Positions 28,502 through 39,156 of a DNA stretch of 64,000 bases are shown here, piece after piece. Origin of the DNA: Mediterraneibacter faecis JCM 15917 (lineage in GTDB: Bacteria; Bacillota; Clostridia; Lachnospirales; Lachnospiraceae); contig BBDW01000014.1 of the NCBI GenBank assembly GCA_001312505.1, positions 1 through 64,000 on the forward strand, written 5' to 3'. The translations under genes and the position numbers were made by a program. A model generated the notes under the pieces. It saw only the letters and a list, made by a program, of their open reading frames with translations, was not told the origin of the DNA and made no database searches. Every line of letters starts with the position of its first letter. The first letter of the stretch is position 1.

Positions 28502-28644
28502 GTGAAAAGGATATGCGATTCGAAATCCGAGTATTCTTTTGATAATAATAGGAAAATACCTCTTTTGATAAGGAGTCAGATGTGGTATCATAGAAATTAG
28601 ATTTGTTGCTTGATCTATGATACGAATCCGAAAGGAGAATACGA

Positions 28645-29058
28645 ATGAAGAATCGAAAACAGCCTTTATTCAAAAGCTTTGGCTATGCCTTTGAAGGAAT
28701 CTGGACAGGGATTTCAAAAGAGAGGAATATGAAGATTCATTGCCTTGCAGTGATTCTTGTAACAGCAGTTGGAACCTTTGTAGGATTAACACCGATGGAA
28801 TGGTGTATCTGTCTTCTCCTTTTTGGAATGGTGATCTCACTGGAACTTGTGAATACGGCAGTGGAAGCTGTTGTCGATCTTGTGACAGAGGAGAGAAAGC
28901 CACTTGCTAAGATCGCGAAGGATACGGCAGCTGGTGCAGTGCTTTTTACGGCAATCATGGCTGTGATCATAGGGGGGGTATTATATTTATACCTCATTTC
29001 ATTGCACTACTGTAATGTAAAGAAAAGCAACCAGAAAGGAAAACAAAGAGATGGATGA
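28645..29058 (+). CDS. dgkA: Diacylglycerol/undecaprenol kinase family
   Basis: 137 residues of the small trimeric kinase family. The N-terminus FGYAFEGIWTGISKERNMKIH is the typical amphipathic start. Three membrane helices follow, with the catalytic ELVNTAVEAVVDLVTEERKPLAKIAKDTAAGAVL segment between helices 2 and 3. In Gram-positives this family phosphorylates undecaprenol, helping to recycle the lipid carrier for cell-wall synthesis. A seven-G run at 28972 adds a glycine in helix 3. The start has an AAAGGAG site. Confidence 0.88.
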   Translation: MKNRKQPLFKSFGYAFEGIWTGISKERNMKIHCLAVILVTAVGTFVGLTPMEWCICLLLFGMVISLELVNTAVEAVVDLVTEERKPLAKIAKDTAAGAVLFTAIMAVIIGGVLYLYLISLHYCNVKKSNQKGKQRDG

Positions 29059-29082
29059 GAATAAGTAATTGTCAGTACAGAG

Positions 29083-29826
29083 ATGAAGCAGGTATTGGTG
29101 AATCTGCGAAATCTCGAAGAGATTTATGTGATCATGTCAGGTGTGACGAAGATGCCGTTTGTCCTCTGTGATGAAGAGACATTTGATGACGAGGTTCTGG
29201 TATATTATCAGGAAGAGTCTGCAAAGGAAAAGGCAAAGACGCTTGCAGAAGATCGTTATCATGTAGGAATTGCCAAGATTGAAAAGAATGTCAGACTTGG
29301 ATTTTTTACAAACCTGTATACAATGGGCGTGAATGCACTGGCAGTGAATGTTGGTACAGAGGAGGAGATCAGGGTTCAGCTGGAACAGCTTGTAGTTCGT
29401 AAGAATAAGGAAGAACTGCCTGACGGAAAGAAACTGATCGAGAATCCGGAGCTTCATCTGACAGCAATGTATCTGATGCAGGAGATGCACCGCAATATCG
29501 GATCGGAGATGCCGGAGAATGTGAAGGAACTTCAGGAAGAGATGATGGCGCATTATAAGAAAGGAACCTTTATCGTAGGAGTTCAGGAAGATAATCAGGT
29601 TCCACTTCTGAGACAGCCGGACGGAAGTCTGTATCAGCCGATCTTTACAGATATGATAGAATTTACCAGATTTGCACAGGGCAAGAAGATGAAGACAGCA
29701 GCAATCCCGGCGGATAAGATTCCGGAGATACTGATTCCGGATGCAAAGGGAGTTGCAATCAATCCATTTGGTGTGAATGTACGTCTGGATATTACAAAAG
29801 CAAATAAGCAAAAGCCAGAAGCGTAA
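29083..29826 (+). CDS. SseB-family protein with C-terminal extension
   Basis: 247 residues. The N-terminal half (YVIMSGVTKMPFVLCDEET, then VEIVVRKNKEELP-like helices) and the C-terminal half (LLRQPDGSLYQPIFTDMIEF, MKTAAIPADKIPEI, GVAINPFGVNVRLDI) together fit the two-domain SseB layout (SseB plus SseB-C type). It is cytoplasmic with no membrane segments. It follows dgkA by 24 bases. Function is unknown. The short paralogue at 4708 matches only the core. Confidence 0.65.
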   Translation: MKQVLVNLRNLEEIYVIMSGVTKMPFVLCDEETFDDEVLVYYQEESAKEKAKTLAEDRYHVGIAKIEKNVRLGFFTNLYTMGVNALAVNVGTEEEIRVQLEQLVVRKNKEELPDGKKLIENPELHLTAMYLMQEMHRNIGSEMPENVKELQEEMMAHYKKGTFIVGVQEDNQVPLLRQPDGSLYQPIFTDMIEFTRFAQGKKMKTAAIPADKIPEILIPDAKGVAINPFGVNVRLDITKANKQKPEA

Positions 29827-29935
29827 AATGAAGAGAAGTTAATTTAAATCAAAAGAAAAACTTTAATTTACTAAAATAATCACTAAGTAACATATTCAAC
29901 AAAAAAACAGGATAAATATTGTTGAATATTACAGA

Positions 29936-29965
29936 TTGACTGTTGGAAGTGAGTATGGTTATACT
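29936..29965 (+). promoter_or_regulatory. Promoter of the PTS operon
   Basis: TTGACT at about 29937 and TATACT at about 29961 are about 18 bases apart and lie just upstream of the RAT/terminator leader. Confidence 0.55.
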
Positions 29966-29996
29966 ATACGTGGTTAAAAGAGAAAAGCGCACGATA

Positions 29997-30087
29997 GAGT
30001 GTTACTGGTAAAGCAGGCATAAACTATCCTTAATAAGTTCACCAGATAAGGTGGATTTAGTTATTGAGGATTAGTTTATGCTTTTTT
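29997..30087 (+). promoter_or_regulatory. RAT antiterminator site overlapping an intrinsic terminator
   Basis: GTGTTACTGGTAAAGCAGGC (29999-30018) matches the ribonucleic antiterminator consensus bound by BglG/LicT/GlcT proteins. It overlaps the 5' arm of a strong terminator: GCATAAACTATCCTTAATAA pairs with TTATTGAGGATTAGTTTATGC, followed by TTTTTT at 30082. The antiterminator gene lies just after the PTS gene, so the loop is self-contained. Confidence 0.88.
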
Positions 30088-30131
30088 GTTGCGCTAACTC
30101 TATGAGAAATTTTATACGAGGAGGATTACAG

Positions 30132-32339
30132 ATGAAAGACAAGATTTTTGGAGTATTGCAGAGAATCGGAAGAAGTTTTATGCTTCCAATCGCAATTCTT
30201 CCGGTAGCAGGACTTCTGCTTGGAGTAGGAAGTTCATTTACAAATGCAACGATGATTGAGACATATCATCTTCAGGCAATTTTAGGCGAGGGGGGGACAA
30301 TTCTGAATTCCCTGCTCACAATTATGAGCAAAGCGGGAAGTATTATTTTTGATAACCTGCCGATCATTTTTGCTGTCGGTGTAGCAATCGGTATGGCGAA
30401 GAAAGAGAAGGAAGTTGCGGCACTTGCGGCAATGATCTCTTTCTTTGTAATGAATGCAACAATGAATGCCATGCTTCTGATCCGTGGAGATCTTCTTGCA
30501 GACGGAACACTTGGAGCCGGAGTTCTGGAAGGAACTGTGACAAGTGTCTGCGGAATCCAGACATTACAGATGGGTGTATTTGGCGGTATTATCGTTGGAC
30601 TTGGAGTAGCAGCACTTCATAATAAGTTTTACAAAATCCAGCTTCCGAATGCACTGTCATTCTTCAGTGGATCAAGATTTGTTCCGATTATTTCAACATT
30701 GACTTATGTGGCTGTCGGAATCGTACTCTATTTTGTATGGCCAACCGTTCAGAATGGAATCTATGCACTCGGCGGACTTGTAACAGGAACAGGCTATATT
30801 GGAACATTGATCTTTGGTATTATTAAGAGAGCGTTGATTCCATTTGGACTTCACCATGTATTCTATCTTCCATTCTGGCAGACAGCGGTTGGAGGAACAA
30901 TGGAAGTTGCGGGACAGCTTGTACAGGGCGGTCAGAACATCTTCTTTGCGCAGCTTGCAGATCCATCCACAGTACATTTCAGTGCGGATGCGACAAGATA
31001 TTTTTCCGGTGAATTTATTTTCATGATCTTTGGTCTTCCGGGTGCGGCACTTGCAATGTATCAGTGTGCAAAACCGGAGAAGAAGAAACAGGCAGGCGGA
31101 CTTCTGCTTTCTGCAGCACTTGCATGTATGATGACCGGAATCACAGAGCCACTGGAATTCTCATTCCTGTTTGTAGCACCGATCCTTTTTGCGGTACAGG
31201 TGATCCTTGCCGGATCAGCTTATATGATCGCACATATGTTAAATATTGCAGTAGGACTTACATTTTCCGGTGGATTTATTGATCTGTTCCTTTTCGGTAT
31301 CCTTCAGGGAAATGCTAAGACAAGCTGGATCAGAATCATCCCGGTTGGAATTATTTATTTCTTCTTATATTATATCATCTTCCGTACTTTGATTCTGAAG
31401 CTGAATCTGAAGACACCGGGAAGAGAAGATGATGATGCGGAAACGAAGCTGTATACAAAAGCTGATTATAAAGCAAAAGTAGATGGAAATGATGCAGATT
31501 CTGAAAATGAAATGACACCGGAAGATCAGAAGAGCGCACTGATCACAAGAGGACTTGGTGGAAAGAAAAACATTTCTGATGTAGACTGCTGTGCGACAAG
31601 ACTTCGTTGTACGGTAGTAAAGCCGGAACTGGTAAATGAAGATGTCTTAAGAATGACATCCCCCATCCGGAATCGTAAGAAAAGGACAGGGAATCCAGGT
31701 AATCTACGGACCGGCTGTTTCTGTGATTAAATCCAATCTGGAAGATTATCTGGAGAAAGCTCCGGATGTGGAATATCTTCCGGAAGAAAACGAAAACAGC
31801 GCAGAAGAAACGAATAAATGTGCAGAAACAAAAGATGAAGCGAAGAAAGATGAGAACAAAACTGTTGCAGCCGGAACTGTAAAGAAAGAGCTTTGCTATC
31901 CATTCACAGGAGTGGCAGCACCGATCGAAGAAGCGTGTGACGAAGCATTTGCAGGGAAAATGATGGGAGACGGTTATCTGGTTCGCCCGGAAGAGGGAAT
32001 GGCTTATGCGCCGGAAGATGCAACTGTATCTTTTATCTTCCCATCAAAACATGCAGTTGGTCTGACTAGTGATGACGGAACCGAATATCTGCTTCACATT
32101 GGCGTGGATACTGTAAATCTGGATGGAAAAGGATTCGAAACTTTTGTAAATGACGGAGACCGAGTAAAAAAGGGTGACAACTGATAGGTTTTGATATAAA
32201 ATATATCCAAGAGCATGCAAAATCCGATGAATGTATGGTTGTATTTACAAGTCTTCAGGAAGGTGAAGAGATAAGAATGTCTAAGAGCGGAAAAGTAGAG
32301 AAGCTTGAGAAGACAGCAGAAATCGTAAGCTTGAATTAA
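30132..32339 (+). CDS. ptsG: PTS glucose/N-acetylglucosamine-family transporter, EIICBA (two indels as written)
   Basis: About 735 residues. The EIIC membrane domain occupies residues 1-420 (RIGRSFMLPIAILPVAGLLLG start, FGLHHVFYLPFW, ITEPLEFSFLFVAP). EIIB follows with the phospho-Cys in SDVDCCATRLRCTV, then EIIA with HAVGLTSDDG and the phospho-His in YLLHIGVDTVNLDGKGF. The frame breaks at 31665 (five C, family reading TSPSGIVRKGQGIQVIYG) and at about 32177 (a base missing in KKGDKLIGFDIKYI). The two errors cancel. An expanded G run at 30291 adds a glycine. It imports and phosphorylates a hexose; glucose is likelier than GlcNAc because the regulator is GlcT-like. Confidence 0.85.
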
Positions 32340-32364
32340 GAGAAAGAAAGAGAGGCTCCGGGGG

Positions 32365-33198
32365 ATGTATCGAGTCATTAAAGTTCTGAATAATAATGGG
32401 ATTCTTGTATATCATGTTGAGACAGGGAAGGAGATGATCCTTCTCGGAAACGGTGTGGGATTTGGAAAGAAACCTACAGAACAGATCGAGAAACTTCCCG
32501 GAGCCAAAGTATATTCCCTTGTCACAAGAAGAAAGCAAGAGTCTGTTCTGAAAACAGTCAATGGAATCCGCCCGGAGTTTATTGAGGCAACAGGAAAGAT
32601 CATTGAAGAAGCAGAGAACGTGTTTCAGAAGATCAATCATGAGATGCTACTTCCGTTGGCAGATCATATTGCGCTTGCAGCGAAGAGAGCGAAGGAGAAC
32701 CGCCAGCTTCCGAATCCATTTACACCGGATATCCGTGTGTTGTTTGGAGAGGAGTATCAAGTGGCCCTGAAAGGGCGGGAAATTATACAGCAGCTGACAG
32801 GATATGAAATCTCAGAGGATGAAGTCGGATTCATTACGCTACATATCCATGCAGGCCTTTCTGATGAGGCAGTATCCCAGACTCTGGATGCGACCAGGAT
32901 TGTAAATGAAGGGATTGCCATGATTGAACAGGAATTCGATCAGAAGCTGGAGAGCGGCTCACTTGGATGTACACGTCTGATGAGTCATATGTATTATATG
33001 ATTCTGAGAACACGTAAGGGTGAAGGGACGAATGCAGACTTTAATGAGTTCATTTTTCAGAATTACCCAAGGACCGGAGAGGCGGCGAAGAGAGTGTGTG
33101 ACTATATGTCCAGACAGCTGAAACAACCGGTCGCAAAAGAAGAAATCGGATTTCTTGCAATCCATATCCAGCGGGTTATCTCGCCGGATACGGTATGA
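32365..33198 (+). CDS. BglG/LicT/GlcT-family transcription antiterminator
   Basis: 277 residues: an RNA-binding CAT domain (MYRVIKVLNNNGILVYHV, then ILLGNGVGFGKK) followed by two PRD domains. PRD1 has conserved His in PLADHIALAAKRAKEN and ITLHIHAG. PRD2 has them in LMSHMYYMILR and FLAIHIQRV. EII- and HPr-dependent phosphorylation of these controls dimerisation. It should bind the RAT at 29997 when sugar is present and allow expression of the PTS gene and itself. Confidence 0.92.
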   Translation: MYRVIKVLNNNGILVYHVETGKEMILLGNGVGFGKKPTEQIEKLPGAKVYSLVTRRKQESVLKTVNGIRPEFIEATGKIIEEAENVFQKINHEMLLPLADHIALAAKRAKENRQLPNPFTPDIRVLFGEEYQVALKGREIIQQLTGYEISEDEVGFITLHIHAGLSDEAVSQTLDATRIVNEGIAMIEQEFDQKLESGSLGCTRLMSHMYYMILRTRKGEGTNADFNEFIFQNYPRTGEAAKRVCDYMSRQLKQPVAKEEIGFLAIHIQRVISPDTV

Positions 33199-33268
33199 CC
33201 GTGTGCTCTTGAAATACTGTATACTATGATATATAGTAGTGGATAAGAGCGAAAGGGGAATCCGCAGA

Positions 33269-33946
33269 ATGTATAAGATTCTAATCATAGAAGATGACCT
33301 TGTGATGGCAGGGGCAATTAAAAAAGAGATGGAAGCGTGGGGAAATGAAGCACGTTATGTGGAAGATTTTGCAAAGGTTCTTGAGACATTTGCAGAGTAT
33401 GGTCCACATCTGGTGCTTTTGGATATCACGCTTCCTTTTTATAATGGATATCACTGGTGCAGCGAGATCCGTAAGATATCGAGCGTTCCAGTGATCTTTA
33501 TCTCTTCAGCAGCGGATAATATGAATATTATCATGGCGATGAATATGGGCGGAGATGACTTTGTGGCAAAACCGTTTGACTTAAGTGTACTGACAGCGAA
33601 GATTCAGGCTCTGCTGAGAAGAACGTATGATTTGTCAGGAAAAGTGCCGATGCTGGAACATAGAGGAGCAATCCTGAACCTCTATGATACAACAATGACC
33701 TATAATGGAGAAAAGATTGAGTTGACAAAGAATGAATTTCGTATCTTACAGACATTGATGGAGAATAAAGGACGCGTGGTCAGCAGAGACACGCTGATGA
33801 CAAAGCTGTGGGAGACAGACAATTATATCGAAGAGAATACATTGACAGTCAATGTCGGAAGACTTCGGAAAAAGCTGGAAAAAGCGGGACTGGAAGGCTT
33901 TATCAAGACGAAAGTCGGCGGTGGATATATCATCGAGAAGGAGTAA
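33269..33946 (+). CDS. OmpR-family response regulator, BceR-like
   Basis: 225 residues. The receiver domain has IIEDD, the phospho-acceptor Asp in VLLDITLPFYNG and the conserved Lys in FVAKPFD. A winged-helix DNA-binding domain follows (ELTKNEFRILQTLMENKG, ENTLTVNVGRLRKKLE). The ATG at 33269 (near GAAAGGGG) gives the normal length; an upstream GTG adds ten unconserved residues. It is followed by an intramembrane-sensing histidine kinase and an ABC transporter, the standard BceRS-BceAB arrangement for sensing and resisting peptide antibiotics. Confidence 0.9.
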   Translation: MYKILIIEDDLVMAGAIKKEMEAWGNEARYVEDFAKVLETFAEYGPHLVLLDITLPFYNGYHWCSEIRKISSVPVIFISSAADNMNIIMAMNMGGDDFVAKPFDLSVLTAKIQALLRRTYDLSGKVPMLEHRGAILNLYDTTMTYNGEKIELTKNEFRILQTLMENKGRVVSRDTLMTKLWETDNYIEENTLTVNVGRLRKKLEKAGLEGFIKTKVGGGYIIEKE

Positions 33947-33948
33947 AA

Positions 33949-34934
33949 ATGTTTTTACAATATTTGAAAAGAATCCGCTTTGTGCTTCTGTGGAGTTTGC
34001 TGTGTGTGGGAATCTTTTTTCTGATTTTTGTGCTGGAAGAGATTAATCTGAAGGCAGCGGTTTATCCGACAGTGTTGTGTCTGGCATTTGGATTACTTTT
34101 TCTTCTCTGTGGATATTTGCGGTATAAGAAAACCGGGCAGAAGCTGGAACATTTGCTGCAAGGAGAAGGACCTTATGAGGATTCACTTCCGGTGGCACAA
34201 GATGGAATTGAGTCAGGATATCAGGAGCTGATCAGAAAAGAAGAGCAACAGCAAAGAAAAGAACATGCCAGATGGGAGAAGTCCGGTCAGGACATGGAGG
34301 ACTATTATGCAACCTGGGTGCATCAGATCAAGGCACCGATCGCTGTGATGAATGTATTACTCCAGCAGGAAGATACTGAGACGAATCAGAATCTGAAAGC
34401 TGAACTGTTCCGGGTGGAGCAGTATGTGGAGATGGCACTTGGGTATGTGCGTCTTGACAGTGGCACGAAGGATCTGGTAATCGCACAGTATCCTTTGGAT
34501 GAAATTGTAAGAAAATCGATCCGTAAATATGCAGGACAGTTTATTCGAAGGAGAATCCGTCTGATCTATGAAGGGACAGATCAGATTGTTTTGACGGATG
34601 AGAAATGGCTTTCGTTTATCATTGAACAGTTGTTGTCCAATGTGGTGAAATATACACTGAAAGGAACTGTGACGATTATTGTCAGTGAAGAAAAGAAATT
34701 GACAGTTACAGATACCGGAATGGGGGGGATTGCACCGGAGGATCTGCGAGAATCTTTGAAAAAGGATATACGGGATATAATGGAAGAATGGAACGGAAAT
34801 CAACGGGAATCGGTCTGTATCTGAGTCAGATGGCGGCAAAGAAACTTGGGCATCAGATTACAGTTGAGTCAAAGTTGGGGGAAGGCAGCAGTTTTACGAT
34901 TGATTTGGCAGAGTATCCATTGAGATCAGAGTAA
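33949..34934 (+). CDS. Intramembrane-sensing histidine kinase, BceS-like (frameshifted as written)
   Basis: About 328 residues after correction. There are two membrane helices with almost no extracellular loop (FVLLWSLLCVGIFFLIFVL and YPTVLCLAFGLLFLLCGYL), as in BceS. The H box is YATWVHQIKAPIAVM. The ATPase domain has LLSNVVKYT, DTGMGIAPEDL (one extra glycine from seven G at 34730) and GYNGRMERKSTGIGLYL. One G is missing at about 34744, between EDL and ARIFEKGYTG. Such kinases sense drug through flux of the partner transporter rather than directly. Confidence 0.88.
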
Positions 34935-34961
34935 AACACTAAATCACACAGAGAGAAACAA

Positions 34962-34977
34962 GTGACAAATTTGTCAC
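34962..34977 (+). promoter_or_regulatory. Putative BceR operator
   Basis: GTGACAAATTTGTCAC is a perfect 16-bp palindrome located 96 bases before the ABC transporter gene, with a further ATGTCACAG half site near 34992. The position and shape fit a response-regulator operator for bceAB. TTGCTATACTG near 35029 may hold the -10 element. Confidence 0.5.
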
Positions 34978-35072
34978 ATCAGACAGCTGGAATGTCACAG
35001 AAATCAATGTCGGCATTCTGGCTGTATTGCTATACTGAGGATGTTGAAAGAAAGAAGAGGAGGTCGTAAGAA

Positions 35073-35846
35073 ATGACAGTTTTGGAAGTAGAAAATTTGA
35101 AAAAAATATACCGTCCCCCGTTTTGGCGGTAATCAGGTACAGGCACTCTCTAAGGTGACATTCTCAGTAGAAGAGGGCGAATATGTAGCAATCATGGGAG
35201 AGAGTGGTTCGGGGGGGAAGACGACATTACTGAACATGCTGGCAGCATTGGATAAACCAACCGAAGGGGGGAAGTTTATCTGGATGGAAAACCGTTATCA
35301 GCAATCCGTGAGAAGGATCTGTCCAAGTTCAGGAGAGATCATCTTGGGTTTGTATTTCAGGATTTCAATCTTTTGGATACATTTAATCTAAAGGACAATA
35401 TCTTACTGCCATTGGTACTGCAGGGAGTTGATTACAGGAAAATGAATGTCAGGATGATGCCAATCGTGAAAGAACTTGGAATTGCAGGACTTCTAGAGAA
35501 GTATCCGTATGAAGTATCAGGAGGACAGAAGCAGCGTGCAGCAGTGGCGAGAGCGCTGATCACAGATCCGAGACTGATCCTGGCGGATGAGCCGACCGGG
35601 GCACTCGATTCGAAATCAACGGATGAATTGCTCGGGGGGGTATTTGAGCGGATCAATCAATCGGGACAGACGATCCTTATGGTAACACATTCTGTCAAAG
35701 CAGCGAGCAAGGCCGGGAGAGTGTTATTTATTAAAGACGGAGAAGTTTTCCACCAGGTATATAAAGGCGAACAGACAGATGAACAGTTCTATCAGAATAT
35801 CTCAGCGACACTTACAATGCTTGCGACAGGTGGTGAGAGACAATGA
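35073..35846 (+). CDS. ABC transporter ATPase, BceA-like (two frameshifts as written)
   Basis: About 255 residues after correction. Walker A reads GESGSGGKTT as written. The extra glycine, caused by seven G at 35211, would destroy the P-loop, so GESGSGKTT is expected. The signature VSGGQKQRAAVARAL and Walker B LILADEPTGALDS are intact, followed by MVTHS. Frames break at 35115 (five C, expected YRPRFGGNQVQALS) and at 35265 (six G, expected TEGEVYLDGK). It powers a bacitracin/lantibiotic-type detoxification transporter with the permease encoded next, whose start overlaps its stop. Confidence 0.88.
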
Positions 35847-37932
35847 AAAGTGGACTTTATCTGAAACTTTCCGTCAATGGAATTAAGAAAAATAAGAAGC
35901 TGTATCTTCCTTATCTGATCACTTGTATCTGTATGGTTATGATGTTCTATCTGATCGATTATCTTGCAGTGAGTCCGCAGTTTGCCAAGATCAAAGGTGG
36001 GGATACTATGCAGATGATCCTTGGATTTGGTTCTGGTGTGATCTCAATCTTTTCTCTGATCCTTCTGTATTACACAAATTCATTTCTGATCCGCAGACGA
36101 CAGAGAGAGTTTGGGTTGTATCACATCCTTGGAATGGGAAAAATTGACCTTGTAAAAATCATGGTTCTTGAGAATCTGATCATCAGTGTTCTGACGATTG
36201 CAGGAGGAATCGTGGGAGGAATCCTGTTCTCTAAATTAGGGGGGGAACTTCTGGCAGCGAAGATACTTGGAAGTAATGCCGGACTTTCTATGAAAATCAG
36301 TGTTCCGGCACTTGTGGCTACGGCACTGTTATTCCTGGTCATTTTTGCATTAATCATGCTTCGGATGATCGTGTCCGTCTATCGGTTAAAACCTGTAGAA
36401 CTTTTAAAAAGTGAAAAGACAGGAGAGAAACCTCCGAAGGCAAACTGGATCTTTGCAGTACTCGGGTTGCTTCTGCTTGGTGTGGCTTATTATTTATCCC
36501 TGACAATCAAAGATCCGCTTGTAGCGATGATCTGGTTTATGGTTGCCGTCGTGCTGGTAATCCTTGCAACGTATCTGTTATTTATTGCCGGCTCGGTCAC
36601 ATTTTGTAAAATAATGCAGAAAAAGAAAGGATATTATTATAAAACAAATCATTTTATTTCACTTTCATCCATGATTTACCGTATGAAACGAAATGGGGCA
36701 GGATTAGCGTCTATTTGTATTCTGTCCACAATGGTTCTGGTTATGGTATCTTCTACAACCAGCCTGTATCTGAGTATGGAACATGGCTTGAATCTTCGAT
36801 ATCCGAAATCTGTCCAGATTGAGATGTACACGAAACCGGAGCAGACGGAAGAAATGAAAGAGAATCAGAATGGACAGATTATAGAGCTTGTACAGAAGGT
36901 TTTGAAAGAAAATAACCAGACCGCGGAGAATCCGGAGAATTACCGGATGCTTACAGTCAGTGGAATTGTTTCAAAAAATGAAATCTATTTTAATCCGGAG
37001 AATGCTCCGGGAGTCAATGAAGTGAATACATTTGATCATTTAAAAATGTTCTATGCTCTGCCGTTGGAAGCGTATAATCGGATCATGGGGGACGAATCTG
37101 GAGCTTGCTCCCGGGGGAAGCGTATCTGTATGCGAAAGATTCCGATTTCCCCCCCTATGATCAGATCACGGTGGAGAATTCCGGGACATGGAGGATTAAA
37201 GGACATTTGGATAAAATGATTTCAAATGGAAATAATATGGCAAATATGAACAGCAGCTTCTATCTGGTGGTTTCCGGACTGGAAGATATAAAAGCTTTGG
37301 AAGAAGGAAATGTTTCCGTTTACGGTGTCAATGGTTCTTATGAGAAATGGTACTACAATTTTGATCTGTCCTGTGGAGATGAAGAGCAGATCCAGATTCA
37401 AAACGAGATTGACAAGAAAATCAATGCATTGGCTGAACAGGAATCAGAGGAATCAGATACCCTATTTTTTGGAGCTTCTACAGACAGCAGAGCCGCATCA
37501 AGAGCTGATTACCAGGCTTTGTACGGCGGTCTGTTCTTCCTTGGAATCCTTCTTGGAGTCGTATTCATTCTTGGAATGGTGCTGATCATTTATTATAAAC
37601 AGATTACAGAAGGCTATGAGGATCAGGACAGATTCCAGATTCTGATGAAAGTGGGGATGACACAGAAAGAAGTGCGTCAGACGATCAATTCTCAGGTAAT
37701 GACAGTATTCTTCCTGCCTCTTGTGGCTGCCGGAATTCATACGGCATTTGCATTTCCAATGATAGAAAAAATGGTGCATCTGCTTGCTTTTTCTGACAGA
37801 AAATTCCTGATTCTGGTGACAGTGTGCTCCTATTTAGTATTTGCATTATTCTATATCATTGTCTACATGGTGACTTCGAAACAGTATTACAAAATTGTTA
37901 GCGGAAAACAGGAAGAAAGTCTTTTTTCTTAA
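35843..37932 (+). CDS. ABC transporter permease, BceB-like (two frameshifts as written)
   Basis: About 693 residues with ten membrane helices in the FtsX/BceB arrangement: one helix, a group of three with FGLYHILGMGK, a further set, a large extracellular domain (about residues 320-540), and two or three C-terminal helices. The extracellular domain is the drug-sensing part of BceB. Frames break at 37086 and 37112, in each case five G for four (expected RIMGTNLELAPGEAYLYAKDS). Seven G at 36239 and seven C at 37149 add one residue each. The gene overlaps bceA by four bases. Confidence 0.85.
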
Positions 37933-37979
37933 TTCAAAGAGTGATAGAATAGAATTATCAGAAAAAGGAGGACTTGCTT

Positions 37980-38612
37980 ATGATGAATCACACAATTATT
38001 ACAATTGGAAGACAGTTCGGAAGTGGCGGTCATGAAGTAGGAAACAGACTGGCAGAGAGACTGAACATTCCTCTTTACGATCACAATCTGATTCGAATGG
38101 CAGCAAGAGATCTTGGAATTTCGAACGAAGATGCTGGAAGAGTAGATGAGATGAGACTGGGAAATGTGTTATCAAGCTATTATATTGGAATGGGTGATTA
38201 CACAACATTTATGCTTAGTCCTGAGGCCGAGAAGCCATTGAGTGACAAAGTTTTTGAGACGCAGTCAGCAATCATCCGCAAGCTGGCAGAACGTGGACCT
38301 GGAATCTTCGTGGGACGCTGCGCAGATTATGTTCTTGGGGGGGATTATTCAAATGTTGTGAATACATTTATCTATGCTTATAAGGATGATAGAATCAATC
38401 GAATCATGGATATCTATAAGCTTTCCGAGAAAGAGGCTGTAGATAAGATTAAGAAGATTGACAGAGAGAGACGCCTGTATTATGAAGGTAGAACAGACCG
38501 TAAGTGGGGCAGTATTGAAGCGAATGCAATTCTGCTGAATTCAAGTCTTCTTGGAATCGATGGTGCGGTAGATGCACTTGAGGCGATTTATCATAAGTGG
38601 GAAAACAGATAA
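37980..38612 (+). CDS. Cytidylate kinase-like family protein
   Basis: About 211 residues of the AAA-type cytidylate kinase-like family (PF13189 type). The N-terminus ITIGRQFGSGGHEVG is the P-loop of this group, ENLARPLD-type helix ADRLNIPLYDHNLIRM-like follows (RLNIPLYDHNLIRMAA), with GIFVGRCADYVL, DRINRIMDIYKLSEKEA and RRLYYEGRTDRKWG. Seven G at 38337 add a glycine. Substrate is unproven. ATG 37980 and ATG 37983 are both usable after AAAGGAGG. Confidence 0.8.
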   Translation: MMNHTIITIGRQFGSGGHEVGNRLAERLNIPLYDHNLIRMAARDLGISNEDAGRVDEMRLGNVLSSYYIGMGDYTTFMLSPEAEKPLSDKVFETQSAIIRKLAERGPGIFVGRCADYVLGGDYSNVVNTFIYAYKDDRINRIMDIYKLSEKEAVDKIKKIDRERRLYYEGRTDRKWGSIEANAILLNSSLLGIDGAVDALEAIYHKWENR

Positions 38613-38650
38613 CAAAATAAGCAGAAAAAATGAAATAATTAACAAAAATT

Positions 38651-38683
38651 AAGAGGGTGTCGTTTAGTGCGACACCCTCTTTG
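38651..38683. terminator. Bidirectional terminator
   Basis: AAGAGGGTGTCG and CGACACCCTCTT around a short loop, with A tract before and T tract after. It serves both the kinase-like gene and the convergent yqeY gene. Confidence 0.85.
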
Positions 38684-38709
38684 CTACGTCTTTATTCTGG
38701 AATCTGTAT

Positions 38710-39156
38710 TTATTTCATCATGCCGGCAAGAATCTGATTGACTTCTTTACCATCAGCTTTGCCTTTTACCTTCGGCATGAGTTCTTTCATGATCTTACCT
38801 TTATCCTTTGCTGTAGGAGCATCGATACCAAGATCTGCAAGAACGGATGTGATCACTGCTTTGATCTCATCTTCGCTCATCATCTTTGGTGCATATTCTT
38901 CAAGAACAGCAAGACGCTTCTGAGCCTCTTCAATCAGATCTGTACGATCTTCAGGTGTCATATCAATTGTTTCTTTTAACTGTTTGATTTCTTTTAAGAT
39001 TACCTGTCCTTCTTCCTCTTCTGTCAGGTCGGCACGTTTGTCGATAGCTTTATTCTTCAGAGAGGAGAGCAGAAAGGAAAGTGCGGCTTTTCGTTCTTTG
39101 TCTCCTGCCTTCATTGCAGCGACCATAGCGCTTCTGATTTCATCAATTTTGCTCAT
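38710..39156 (-). CDS. yqeY: GatB/YqeY domain-containing protein
   Basis: 148 residues. The start has the family pattern MSKIDEIRSAMVAAMKAGDKERKAALSFLLSSLK; the middle has QLKETIDMTPEDRTDLIEEAQ and the end GKIMKELMPKVKGKADGKEVNQIL, which is the YqeY tRNA-binding tail shared with GatB. YqeY is thought to act in RNA or amidotransferase-related processes, but the function is not settled. It stands alone on the minus strand. Confidence 0.9.
   Translation of the reverse strand: MSKIDEIRSAMVAAMKAGDKERKAALSFLLSSLKNKAIDKRADLTEEEEGQVILKEIKQLKETIDMTPEDRTDLIEEAQKRLAVLEEYAPKMMSEDEIKAVITSVLADLGIDAPTAKDKGKIMKELMPKVKGKADGKEVNQILAGMMK

Noticed and set aside
30078-30131. An ATG at 30078 as the start of the PTS protein
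   Set aside because: It lies inside the leader terminator (TTTATGCTTTTTTG) and adds residues absent from the family. The ATG at 30132 has a GAGGAGG site and the family start.
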